14,908 nt of DNA from JBAYJS01 sp041664985 (GCA_041664985.1 JBAYJS010000024.1:1-14908), one strand, 5' to 3'. Counted from the first letter of the stretch, positions 7,292 through 14,056 are shown. The notes: generated from the letters alone by a model not told the origin. Made by a program: numbers and translations.

Positions 7292-7717
7292 TTATTCGGT
7301 AACGATGATTGTGCCTTTCATTGAGGGATGAAGCGAGCAATAGTAGCTGTAAGTTCCGGCTTTTTTGAAAATGGTCATAAAAGATTCACCCTGTTTTAAA
7401 ACATCGCTTTGCCAGTCCGGGCCGCCCATAATGGTGTGATCCGCCGATTCCTGATTGGTCCATTTTACAATTGTGCCAACTTTGATCTCCAATTTATCAG
7501 GATTAAAGGCGAAATTATTAATGCTTATTTCTTTGGTTTCTGCTTGGTTATTCGGTTTAGTCACAACTTGCGGATCAAGACTGGTGTTTTGTGCCGGTAA
7601 ACCGGACTGATTGTTTTGAATGGCGGTTGGGCCGGTGCCAGTATTTTTATTGCCGCAGCCGGTGATAAAACTCAAAGTAAAAAGCAGCAGGCCGGTTAAA
7701 ATAATTTTTTGGGTCAT
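7292..7717 (-). CDS. Cupredoxin (type-1 copper) lipoprotein
   Basis: Predicted small blue-copper electron carrier of 141 aa. The N-terminus MTQKIILTGLLLFTLSFITGC is a lipoprotein signal (lipid Cys21), followed by a flexible Asn/Gln/Thr/Pro linker (about 22-60) and a plastocyanin/azurin-type domain (about 62-141). All four type-1 copper ligands are visible: His94 in ADHTI, Cys127 in YYC, His130 in LHP and Met133, spaced C-x2-H-x2-M. It would sit outside the membrane and shuttle electrons or bind copper. It is the last gene after rlmN and DUF5661, with a 32-nt gap and its own terminator. The start has no SD, only an AT-rich context. Confidence 0.92.
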   Translation of the reverse strand: MTQKIILTGLLLFTLSFITGCGNKNTGTGPTAIQNNQSGLPAQNTSLDPQVVTKPNNQAETKEISINNFAFNPDKLEIKVGTIVKWTNQESADHTIMGGPDWQSDVLKQGESFMTIFKKAGTYSYYCSLHPSMKGTIIVTE

Positions 7718-7749
7718 AATTTTAATTTAATTAATAAAATTATTTTGGT

Positions 7750-8022
7750 TTATTTGCCTTCCCAAAAAGCCTCGCCTTCTTTTTCCATTACCGCTAAACG
7801 GGTGTAGTAATCGCGAATTTCATTAAGATGAGCCAAAGCGATTTTGCCAGTGATTAGCGGATCGTCGTTGCTGACATTAGTTTTTTCGTCGCGGGTGCCG
7901 TGCTCCAGCTCAACATCTAAGCCCATTCGAAATTGTTCAACATCAAATTTTGACCAATCAATCCCAAGTTGGTCGCCGATTTGTTTAGCTTCTTCTGAGG
8001 TAAAAGTTTTTTTATCAGTCAT
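7750..8022 (-). CDS. DUF5661 family protein of unknown function
   Basis: A 90-aa soluble protein without signal or membrane segment, rich in acidic residues. FTSEEAKQIGDQLGIDWSKF, EQFRMGLDVELEHGTRD and TGKIALAHLNEIRDYYTRL match my recollection of the DUF5661 family, frequent in Patescibacteria. Its function is not known to me. The conserved ELEHG and AHLNE segments hold His and Glu residues that might bind metal, but this is speculation. The start context AATCT-ATG lacks SD. It follows rlmN by 6 nt and precedes the cupredoxin gene, so it is cotranscribed with both. Confidence 0.75.
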   Translation of the reverse strand: MTDKKTFTSEEAKQIGDQLGIDWSKFDVEQFRMGLDVELEHGTRDEKTNVSNDDPLITGKIALAHLNEIRDYYTRLAVMEKEGEAFWEGK

Positions 8023-8028
8023 AGATTT

Positions 8029-9042
8029 TTAGTTATTTTTTAGTTTGGCCGCTAACTGGCCGCAAGCGCCATCGATATCGGCGCCAAAACGGTAACGTTG
8101 AATTACCGTAATCCCCTCCTTTTCCAAAATTGATTTAAATTTTTTTATAGTTTCCGGCTTGGACGGCTCAAAGCAACCGGTTTCATTGTAAGTTATTAAA
8201 TTAACGAAAAATAATCTTTTCAGTTGTCTTTTAAGTAAGATTGCCAGTTCGGTTGCTTGACTGGGCGAATCATTAACGTCTTTTAACATTAAATACTCAA
8301 TCATCACCCGTCGATTGCTGATTTTAATATAATCGGCCAGGGCGGTCAAAACTTTTTTAATCGGGTATTGTTGGTTGATTGGCATTAAACGACTACGCAG
8401 CTGGTCGTTTGGCGCGTGCAATGATAAAGCCAAATTAACCTGAAGATTCTCTTGGGAAAATTTTTTAATTCCTTCAACGATGCCGGCAGTGGAAATAGAG
8501 ATATGTCTGGCGCCAATGCCAAATTTGTCATTGTCGTTTAAAATTCGAATGGCTTTTAAAACTTCATCATAATTTAAAAACGGTTCACCCATGCCCATAA
8601 AAACAATACTGTCGACTCTTTCCGATTCGGTTTTAAGCAACCGGCTAAACAATAAAACTTGTGAAATAATTTCAAAGCTGGTCAGGATTCTTTTAAAACC
8701 CAGTTTGCCGGTGGCGCAAAATTCGCAAGCCAAAGGACAGCCGGCTTGGCTGGAAACGCAAACTGTATTTCGGCCATTTCCGTGGCGCATTAAAACTGTT
8801 TCAATAATTTGACCGTCAGCTAAAGTAACCGCAGCTTTAATGGTTTTTTGATCGGTGGATTTTTGGATTTTGGCACAAATTTCCAGAGAGATTTCGGCTT
8901 TAAGCAGGGCCAAGATATCTTTGGGTAAATTAGTGACTTCGTCCCAGGATTCAACCAAATTTTTAAAGATCGCAAAATTAACCTGTTTTAGACGAAAGGC
9001 CGGGTATGGACTAAGTGATTTTTTTAGTTTAGCGAAATCCAT
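8029..9042 (-). CDS. rlmN: Dual-specificity 23S rRNA A2503 / tRNA A37 methyltransferase RlmN
   Basis: Radical-SAM enzyme that methylates C2 of A2503 in 23S rRNA and, in studied bacteria, A37 of some tRNAs. Length is 337 aa, slightly below the usual 345-385. The CxxxCxxC cluster motif is Cys102, Cys106 and Cys109 in SSQAGCPLACEFCATG. FMGMGEPFLNYDEV and SLHAPNDQLRSRLMPIN are RlmN hallmarks. Cys327 in DIDGACGQL corresponds to the second mechanistic cysteine. The ATG lies 6 nt below a TATACT -10 box, so the mRNA is probably leaderless. It heads an operon with DUF5661 and the cupredoxin. Confidence 0.96.
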   Translation of the reverse strand: MDFAKLKKSLSPYPAFRLKQVNFAIFKNLVESWDEVTNLPKDILALLKAEISLEICAKIQKSTDQKTIKAAVTLADGQIIETVLMRHGNGRNTVCVSSQAGCPLACEFCATGKLGFKRILTSFEIISQVLLFSRLLKTESERVDSIVFMGMGEPFLNYDEVLKAIRILNDNDKFGIGARHISISTAGIVEGIKKFSQENLQVNLALSLHAPNDQLRSRLMPINQQYPIKKVLTALADYIKISNRRVMIEYLMLKDVNDSPSQATELAILLKRQLKRLFFVNLITYNETGCFEPSKPETIKKFKSILEKEGITVIQRYRFGADIDGACGQLAAKLKNN

Positions 9043-9048
9043 TTATTA

Positions 9049-9077
9049 AGTATACTTGATTTTTAGATAAAAACCAA
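9049..9077 (-). promoter_or_regulatory. rlmN promoter, leaderless type
   Basis: -35 TTGGTT (9072-9077), 17-nt spacer, -10 TATACT (9049-9054), then 6 nt to ATG at 9042. It is divergent from the trmH promoter in the same 112-nt gap. Confidence 0.65.
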
Positions 9078-9114
9078 AGATATTCATATTTTTTAGTTTG
9101 GCGATTAATTTATT

Positions 9115-9148
9115 TTGGTTTATTAATTTTTAAAAAATATGCTATGAT
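9115..9148 (+). promoter_or_regulatory. trmH promoter, leaderless or near-leaderless
   Basis: -35 TTGGTT (9115-9120), 17-nt spacer, -10 TATGCT (9138-9143), the same -35 as the divergent rlmN promoter. An overlapping TATGAT (9143-9148) lies exactly 6 nt before ATG 9155, as at rlmN and the flippase. Either reading gives a leader of 0-5 nt. Confidence 0.6.
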
Positions 9149-9154
9149 TAAACC

Positions 9155-9742
9155 ATGCTGACTCAAAAAAGACTCGAAAAAATTAAAAAAGTAGTTGCCA
9201 ACCGCCAAGCCGGTTTGATTTTGGTTTTGGAAGATATTCATGATCCGCATAATGCCTCAGCGATTTTGCGTACGGCTGACGCTTTTGGTATTCAAAATGT
9301 TTATTTTATTTTTGAGCAGGAAAAATACTACAATCCCAAAAGAGTCGGCAAATCCTCTTCCAGCACGGCCAATAAATGGCTTGACTTCAAAGTTTTTCGC
9401 TCAACCAAAGTCTGTTTAGGGCAACTTAAAAAACAAGGTTATAAAACTGTGGCCACAGTTTTGGCTGATCAGGCCAAAGACATTTATCATACCAAATTTG
9501 GCGAAAATAAAATTGCCATTTTGCTTGGCAATGAACATCGAGGCCTTTCTTTGGTGGCAATTAAAATGGCCGATAAAAAAATTTATATTCCAATGCTAGG
9601 AATGGTTCAGAGTTTAAACGTTTCGGTAAGCGCTGCCATTGTTATTGCCGAAATTTGCCGCCAGCGTCAGAAAAGCAAAAAGAAATATAATCTCTCAAAT
9701 AAAGAAAAACAAAAATTAATTAAAAATTTCAGTTTAAGATAA
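9155..9742 (+). CDS. trmH: TrmH-like tRNA/rRNA 2'-O-methyltransferase (SPOUT)
   Basis: SAM-dependent ribose 2'-O-methyltransferase with the trefoil-knot SPOUT fold, 195 aa. Motif 1 is EDIHDPHNASAILRTADAFG, with the catalytic Arg. Motif 2 is LLGNEHRGLS and motif 3 IPMLGMVQSLNVSVSAAIVI. The motif 3 wording matches TrmH (tRNA Gm18) rather than RlmB, and the length fits TrmH, which lacks a large N-terminal extension. The C-terminus is very Lys-rich. It is the only convincing plus-strand gene here. It starts within a few bases of its -10 box without SD, and its stop lies 2 nt from the stop of the opposing gene at 9745. The exact RNA target is inferred from motif resemblance. Confidence 0.85.
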   Translation: MLTQKRLEKIKKVVANRQAGLILVLEDIHDPHNASAILRTADAFGIQNVYFIFEQEKYYNPKRVGKSSSSTANKWLDFKVFRSTKVCLGQLKKQGYKTVATVLADQAKDIYHTKFGENKIAILLGNEHRGLSLVAIKMADKKIYIPMLGMVQSLNVSVSAAIVIAEICRQRQKSKKKYNLSNKEKQKLIKNFSLR

Positions 9743-9744
9743 GG

Positions 9745-10821
9745 CTACGGCTGTAAAATATCTTCGGTTTGGCCATCAATTGAGATGACCACTTTTTTTA
9801 CGGTGGGAAATTGTTTTAAAGTCTCAGTAATTTGAGCGGCAATTGCAGCCACTTTGCAAGAACCACCAACGCCTGATTGTAAAGTTTGATCAAAATCGAC
9901 ATTAGCCACGCCATTTTCAATGGTTAATTTTTGAATTTTTACGCCCGAATTGATTGAAGTGAAATAACCGGCGATTTTATCGGCTTCACTTGGGCCTTTG
10001 AGTAATTCTTCCAATGCCGCTTGCCCGATCGCGAGTGTTTTTGGCACGATTTTTTGGACAGCAAAAACTTTTTTGCAATCCATTACTTCTGGATCCAATT
10101 TTGAATTGCCAAAAAAGATGTTAATTTTAGTAGTTTCCGGTTGATTTAAAATCAGGGGAATTGATATTTTTTCGTCATTTTGAGGCAGTCCGGAAGGATT
10201 GTCGCGCTCTAAAACCAAAGTGACGGGAATTTGGCCGGCTTGACTGAGAATACTGCCAACTAAAATGGCTTTAAAGTCGACAAAATTTTGGGTCATCCAA
10301 TCGCCTTGAGCGGTAGCGACAGTTTGAGCAATGACTTGGTTTTTTTCATCCAAAAGTTTTATCGGAAATGATGCCTCAAAAAACCAACTGCCTTTGGCTT
10401 GCCCGGTGATTTCCAAAGGAAAGCTGAATTCCTGATTTAAATTTGGCTGAATAACAATAATTTTATTGCCAATTTGACACTGGCCTCGCAGATAAGCCCA
10501 CTCTTCGCAAGCGCTGCCATCAGTAAAATTACAGACACCATACTGGCTGCCGTCGGTGCTGGTTTTGATTTCTGATTTACCATTGTGTTCATTGCAATAA
10601 GTGGCGGCCGGATTAGCCAGACCGGCGTTTTGATTTTGATTGGTTGCAAGACAAGGATAAGTTGGTTTTTTTGAATCGGGCTTGCCGTGCATCAGCCATT
10701 GGCCATCTTGGCAAAACCAATTATCTTCGCTGCTTTGAGTAAGTATTAAAATAAAAGCCGTGACTAAAATAATAACGGCAATAGCAACAAAAAATATTGT
10801 TTTTAAATTTTTGTCAATCAT
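9745..10821 (-). CDS. Membrane-anchored DUF333-Gmad2-GerMN protein
   Basis: A 358-aa protein with one N-terminal membrane segment (about 8-28) and an outside body of three small domains. Residues 70-115 (NPAATYCNEHNG, GSQYGVC, DGSACEEWAYLRGQC) form a Cys-rich DUF333 domain. Residues about 121-228 match the immunoglobulin-like Gmad2 domain. Residues about 230-355 form a GerMN domain (KTLAIGQAALEELLKGPSEADK, GVANVDFDQTLQ, VKKVVISIDG). GerMN occurs in spore germination and lipoprotein LpqB-type proteins, but sporulation is not implied here. It probably acts at the cell surface or wall. The start context is AATAATTTT-ATG without SD, and a TTGACA promoter lies at 10853-10881. Confidence 0.88.
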   Translation of the reverse strand: MIDKNLKTIFFVAIAVIILVTAFILILTQSSEDNWFCQDGQWLMHGKPDSKKPTYPCLATNQNQNAGLANPAATYCNEHNGKSEIKTSTDGSQYGVCNFTDGSACEEWAYLRGQCQIGNKIIVIQPNLNQEFSFPLEITGQAKGSWFFEASFPIKLLDEKNQVIAQTVATAQGDWMTQNFVDFKAILVGSILSQAGQIPVTLVLERDNPSGLPQNDEKISIPLILNQPETTKINIFFGNSKLDPEVMDCKKVFAVQKIVPKTLAIGQAALEELLKGPSEADKIAGYFTSINSGVKIQKLTIENGVANVDFDQTLQSGVGGSCKVAAIAAQITETLKQFPTVKKVVISIDGQTEDILQP

Positions 10822-10852
10822 AAAATTATTGGTTATTTATTAGCTAATTCTA

Positions 10853-10881
10853 ATTTTCCCTCATTTTTTACTCTTTGTCAA
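10853..10881 (-). promoter_or_regulatory. Promoter of the DUF333-Gmad2-GerMN gene
   Basis: -35 TTGACA (10876-10881), 17-nt spacer, -10 GAAAAT (10853-10858, four of six consensus bases). It starts 12 nt beyond the T-run of the PIN gene terminator. The predicted leader is about 25 nt and AU-rich. Confidence 0.5.
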
Positions 10882-10893
10882 AGCCAATTTAAT

Positions 10894-10924
10894 AAAAAAA
10901 GACCCTGAAAAATATTCTCAGGGT
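10894..10924 (-). terminator. Terminator overlapping the PIN gene stop codon
   Basis: Perfect 7-bp stem ACCCTGA/TCAGGGT (10902-10908 with 10918-10924) and seven T on the minus strand. The first stem base is the last base of the TAA stop codon. Confidence 0.85.
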
Positions 10925-11439
10925 TATTGGTGGTGTGTCTTGCGGCGACGCAGAAACTTAAACCACGGGGTTGGTGGAGGGTTGGCTGAGGGAATCACTT
11001 CGACTTGAGAGAGGTTGGCCCAGATAATCAGGTTGTGATCACCGGTGATGATTTTTACCTTGCTGTCAGGATGTTGATTCTGCCATCGTTTGGCCAAGGC
11101 CAAAAGTTTGGCATCGTTTCCCTGATGTGGAATATCATCTGGTAACAGCGAAAGATCGGATTGATCTGAGCACAGGACGTAAACCTTGCCCCCATTTTTG
11201 GTGGCAATACCGGTTTCAAGATTACCCAAAAGGCCAAGATCGGCGATGATGCCAGAAATTCTGCGAGCATGTCTACCTCTTCTACCCTTCTTTTCGTGTT
11301 TGAAATGATCAAGCTCGCCAATCATGGCGCCAGCGACAATAACAGTGGCGCCGGGCCGATTAATCAGACTCTCTCCTTGCCTTAGCAGGGCGTTAGTATC
11401 GGGAAAGATGACTTCCTTTTTGCCGTTATTTCCTGACAT
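10924..11439 (-). CDS. Stand-alone PIN-domain nuclease-like protein (PhoH2/YlaK type)
   Basis: Predicted 171-aa PIN-fold protein, probably a metal-dependent ribonuclease. The four expected acidic positions are visible: Asp14 in FPDTNALL, Glu42 in IGELDHF, Asp109 in GNDAKLL and Asp134 in ITGDHNL. The arrangement ELDHFK, a basic GRRGRHARR stretch and TGDHNL resembles the PIN half of PhoH2/YlaK proteins. The RecA-like PhoH ATPase that normally follows is absent, and the gene ends soon after a Pro-rich tail. No antitoxin-like partner lies next to it, so a VapBC-type module is not supported. ATG is preceded by GGAGG at 10 nt, with a second SD and micro-ORF further up. It is monocistronic, between two terminators. 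Confidence 0.8.
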   Translation of the reverse strand: MSGNNGKKEVIFPDTNALLRQGESLINRPGATVIVAGAMIGELDHFKHEKKGRRGRHARRISGIIADLGLLGNLETGIATKNGGKVYVLCSDQSDLSLLPDDIPHQGNDAKLLALAKRWQNQHPDSKVKIITGDHNLIIWANLSQVEVIPSANPPPTPWFKFLRRRKTHHQ

Positions 11440-11471
11440 GGCAGTAATTCCTCCAATAGCCTCAAGGCCAG

Positions 11472-11507
11472 TTAAACAATGTTAAAGGGCACAATATCTA
11501 CCCTCCT
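11472..11507 (-). promoter_or_regulatory. Second SD and micro-ORF in the PIN gene leader
   Basis: AGGAGG (11502-11507) stands 9 nt before GTG at 11490-11492, which opens a six-codon frame (PFNIV after the start) ending in TAA at 11472-11474. The PIN gene has its own GGAGG at 11450-11454. Complementary GGG/CCC and AAAGG/CCTTT segments span the micro-ORF start. It may be a leader peptide or a ribosome standby site; chance is possible for so short a frame. Confidence 0.35.
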
Positions 11508-11515
11508 TTGTTTAA

Positions 11516-11544
11516 ATCTTTTCACTTTAGCTTTGATTTGTCAA
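11516..11544 (-). promoter_or_regulatory. Probable promoter of the PIN gene
   Basis: Perfect -35 TTGACA (11539-11544) joined to the preceding terminator T-run. The -10 at 17 nt is AAAGAT (11516-11521), a weak match, so the exact -10 is uncertain. Confidence 0.4.
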
Positions 11545-11545
11545 T

Positions 11546-11578
11546 AAAAAAAAGACCCTCGACCAAAAGGTAAAGGGT
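11546..11578 (-). terminator. Terminator of the PfkB kinase gene
   Basis: A 10-position stem with one mismatch and one G-T pair (11555-11564 with 11569-11578), TTTT loop and eight T on the minus strand, 5 nt after the TGA stop. Confidence 0.8.
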
Positions 11579-11583
11579 TGACT

Positions 11584-12768
11584 TCAGTGTGCGACGTGGT
11601 TGGGTCCAAGCGAAATGGATCCCGTGTCGGTTTCCCAATCAGGGCCAAGCGGCGTCAAAAGATCGGCGGTTTCCCAGCCAGCCAAAACCCGGGCTTCGAT
11701 TTCTGTGTATGGCTTGATGCCGTCCGTGGCATTGAGGTGTTCAACGCAACAAGCGCCGGTAGCCGCTGCCATTTGGCAGGTTTTTTCCGGTTCTTGTCCG
11801 GTGGTAATGCTTGCCAGAAAACCGGCAATTGTGGTGTCGCCCGCGCCGGTGGTACCGGCAACTTCGACCTGAAAGCACGGTTGAAACATCTCAACTGCAG
11901 TCCATTTTTCGAGGTCGATGATCTCGGCCAAGCCGGCATCAGCCAGTGTCTGCGAATCGTTGCTGGTTCTCAAGTACAGGCCTTTGTCGCCGCATTTGAT
12001 TACGACAATCGGCACGCCATACGCCAGCAAAATTGTGGACAGCTGGGACAGAATTGAACCAAGTCCGGTTGCGTGGAGGGCGACATTCAGAGTCATGATC
12101 AGCTCTTCCAGGCTGGGCAGAAAGATACTGACATAGGGCAAAGTGTTTTTGTAGATGGTCGGCCAGTCAGCTTTGGCGGCCGCGGAACTGGGATGCGGAT
12201 AAGCCATATCAAGGGATGTGATGATCTCATGTTTTCGCGCCTGGGCAAACATCTTTGCCAGTTCATCGCCGTTGTCTTGCCACATTCTGTCCATCAATGG
12301 CGGATAGCCAAAGTGCAACAGCCGGGTTTTGTCCAGTTCAGCAAACGGCACACTTTGGCTGTCAAAAAACGCGTTCGGGCCGGGATAATGATGAAACCAT
12401 CGGTCAACTCCGGGCACGCAGCCAACCAAAGAGTAAGAACCACCTACTCCCGGCAGCTGGCTTTTTGTGACAAACCGTAGCAGTTCGGGATTGTCCCCGG
12501 CGCTTCGTTGGAGCATGTTTATGGTCATTTGCCCAATCTCGTCATCACCAAGCTGGGTGACAAGCTGAGCCGGAAAGCCTAGCTTGTGAAGCGCCAGCCC
12601 GACATTGGGCACGCAGCCGCCGGTAGCAAAACCCATTGGGCCAAAGAAATGCAGGCTGCCGGGTTCGACAAGTGTTGCCAAGTTGCCGGCGTGAATTCCT
12701 GGTGGGGGCGGTGGAAACATGTCAAGACAAGTCAGCCCTGCCACACCAATAGATCTTCGTTCGAACAT
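11584..12768 (-). CDS. PfkB/ribokinase-family carbohydrate kinase
   Basis: Predicted ATP-dependent kinase of a sugar or nucleoside, cytoplasmic, 394 aa. The N-terminal PfkB signature is visible as GFATGGCVPNVGLALHKLGF followed by LVTQLGDDEIGQ. The C-terminal signature AGTTGAGDTTIAGFLA contains the GAGD anion hole and the catalytic Asp. The substrate is not readable. Most family members are 290-340 aa; the extra length is partly a Pro-rich insertion near the N-terminus (MFPPPPPGIHAG) and partly a C-terminal tail after about residue 360. AAGGAG lies a few bases before ATG. The gene is clearly GC-richer than the glycan operon, has its own promoter and terminator, and no adjacent sugar-pathway partner, which suggests an acquired single gene. 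Confidence 0.88.
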   Translation of the reverse strand: MFERRSIGVAGLTCLDMFPPPPPGIHAGNLATLVEPGSLHFFGPMGFATGGCVPNVGLALHKLGFPAQLVTQLGDDEIGQMTINMLQRSAGDNPELLRFVTKSQLPGVGGSYSLVGCVPGVDRWFHHYPGPNAFFDSQSVPFAELDKTRLLHFGYPPLMDRMWQDNGDELAKMFAQARKHEIITSLDMAYPHPSSAAAKADWPTIYKNTLPYVSIFLPSLEELIMTLNVALHATGLGSILSQLSTILLAYGVPIVVIKCGDKGLYLRTSNDSQTLADAGLAEIIDLEKWTAVEMFQPCFQVEVAGTTGAGDTTIAGFLASITTGQEPEKTCQMAAATGACCVEHLNATDGIKPYTEIEARVLAGWETADLLTPLGPDWETDTGSISLGPNHVAH

Positions 12769-12842
12769 TTTGCGTTCTCCTTCACGTTAACGTTTACTGC
12801 GCCTATGGTTATGGTTTTTTCAGATTGTAAAACAGCCTTATT

Positions 12843-12871
12843 TTTTTACCTTTATTTTTAAATTTTGTCAA
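12843..12871 (-). promoter_or_regulatory. Promoter of the PfkB kinase gene
   Basis: -35 TTGACA (12866-12871), 17-nt spacer, -10 TAAAAA (12843-12848). The -35 touches the T-run of the GH16 gene terminator. The leader is about 70 nt and ends in AAGGAG. Confidence 0.6.
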
Positions 12872-12872
12872 T

Positions 12873-12904
12873 AAAAAGAACCCCTAAAACAAGTTTCAGG
12901 GGTT
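12873..12904 (-). terminator. Terminator overlapping the GH16 gene stop codon
   Basis: Perfect AACCCCT/AGGGGTT stem (12879-12885 with 12898-12904), extendable to 11 bp with a G-T pair, then a run of five T. The first two stem bases are the last two bases of the TAA stop. Confidence 0.85.
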
Positions 12905-13874
12905 AGGGATGCTGCCACGAGAAATCGGTTATAATGAGCTCTTCGCCCAAGCCGTTTTGGGGCGGGTTGCCGTCAACCAGCCACAAATTGAACCGAATGT
13001 TTTCGAGTCCAGGTTTGGGAACAAACTCACCAGAGTATTTCCAGCGGCAAGCCAGCTTGCCAATTTCTGAACCGTCAGTACCTGGTTTGGTGTAGTAAGT
13101 CAGAAATTCGACTGACTCATTTTGCCAGACAATGACGTGAACCAGATCGATTGTTTCGTCGGTTAACTCAAGGTTGAATCGTTGATACTGATCCGGGCAT
13201 TCGGCGCTGGCGTCGCAAGGCTGAACCACATACTGGCCGATTTCGTTTATTGGGTTACCCCAGCGGCTGAATTCGATATCCAGTTCGCGGTGGTATTGCT
13301 CGCTTGCGCCTGGATCCCAGGTAAAGATTCCCAAAACCAGATTGGGATCCAGCTGATCAACTCGGCCGCGGGTTTTGAAAGTGTAGGTGCCATAGCCCAA
13401 ACAAGCGTTTAGGATGACTTCACTGCACCACCACTTCCCTTCTTGCCAGGTCAAAGTCAGATGCAAGCCTTGTTCGTCAACCCAGACAGCCTCTGAGCTG
13501 TCGGAAAAGTAGTTGACGCCGGGCGTTGTTGGCAAGTCTGAGCGTCGAACTGTCCAGTCAAAACCGGCAAAACCAATAATCCTGGTGCCTTCGCCAAAAA
13601 TCGGTTCGTCTGACTTAAAGACTGCTTGGCAAAGCTGGTCCTGGCTAATCTCGATTGTAGTTTGGTTCGAGCCAGGGTCAGCGACCGGACCGTTCCAGTG
13701 GTCAAATTGCCAACCGGTTTCGGGTACGGCTTGCAGGGAAAAAGTGCCGGTGTCAATTGACTCGACTTGAATCAAACCGCTGTTAGGCGGCCAGACGTTG
13801 GTAAAAACCTCGGGCGGATCACTGGGGCAGCCCAGCAATCCAAGGGCTAAAATCAAAGAACAAAGCTGTTTCAT
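12903..13874 (-). CDS. Lipoprotein with InlB-repeat-like and GH16-like domains
   Basis: Predicted exported lipoprotein of 323 aa. The signal peptide ends in the lipobox LLGC (lipid Cys16). Residues about 25-87 resemble a divergent InlB/Flg_new-type beta-repeat (VPETGWQFDHWNG...CQAVF). The remainder is a concanavalin-like jelly roll of GH16 type: GYGTYTFKTRGRV, then the catalytic-type ELDIEF with Glu197, Asp199 and Glu201 in the ExDxE arrangement of GH16 nucleophile, assistant and acid/base. It may cleave or rearrange a beta-glucan, galactan or similar glycan at the surface. Binding without hydrolysis is possible. GGGAG stands 7 nt before ATG. It is monocistronic, GC-richer than core genes, and downstream of the candidate RNA's terminator. 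Confidence 0.82.
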   Translation of the reverse strand: MKQLCSLILALGLLGCPSDPPEVFTNVWPPNSGLIQVESIDTGTFSLQAVPETGWQFDHWNGPVADPGSNQTTIEISQDQLCQAVFKSDEPIFGEGTRIIGFAGFDWTVRRSDLPTTPGVNYFSDSSEAVWVDEQGLHLTLTWQEGKWWCSEVILNACLGYGTYTFKTRGRVDQLDPNLVLGIFTWDPGASEQYHRELDIEFSRWGNPINEIGQYVVQPCDASAECPDQYQRFNLELTDETIDLVHVIVWQNESVEFLTYYTKPGTDGSEIGKLACRWKYSGEFVPKPGLENIRFNLWLVDGNPPQNGLGEELIITDFSWQHP

Positions 13875-13936
13875 GTCTCATCTCCCGTTTTGACGGTTGA
13901 GTTGCTTTATCGGTTATCACTTCAAACTGATTTTCA

Positions 13937-13965
13937 ATTCTATTATGGATTAGCGAAAAAGTCAA
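13937..13965 (-). promoter_or_regulatory. Promoter of the GH16-like lipoprotein gene
   Basis: -35 TTGACT (13960-13965), 17-nt spacer, -10 TAGAAT (13937-13942). It lies just past the terminator at 13973-13994. The leader is about 55 nt. Confidence 0.6.
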
Positions 13966-13972
13966 TTATAAC

Positions 13973-13994
13973 AAAAAATAAGGCTTTAGGCCTT
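13973..13994 (-). terminator. Terminator of the candidate structured RNA
   Basis: AAGGC/GCCTT stem (13980-13984 with 13990-13994), 5-nt loop, then A and six T on the minus strand. The plus strand also reads out into five T, so it could act in both directions, but no plus-strand gene approaches it. Confidence 0.65.
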
Positions 13995-14031
13995 TTTGAG
14001 TAAGGAAAAAGACTGAGATGCTTTTCCACGG

Positions 14032-14056
14032 AAGGTGTGAGGGGAAAAGGTGTGAG
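14032..14056. repeat. Direct repeat AAGGTGTGAG, two copies 15 nt apart
   Basis: Identical decamers at 14032-14041 and 14047-14056 (plus-strand reading). On the RNA strand this gives two CTCACACCTT copies flanking a CCCC stretch in the 3' part of the candidate RNA. Confidence 0.8.

Noticed and set aside
11578..12057. 159-aa plus-strand open frame opposite the PfkB gene
   Set aside because: Antisense shadow favoured by higher GC; begins inside the terminator and has no recognisable motifs, while the PfkB signatures on the minus strand are intact.
10924..12768. PIN protein plus kinase as a toxin-antitoxin or defence pair
   Set aside because: Each has its own promoter and terminator, the PIN gene has no small antitoxin neighbour, and the kinase is an ordinary PfkB enzyme.
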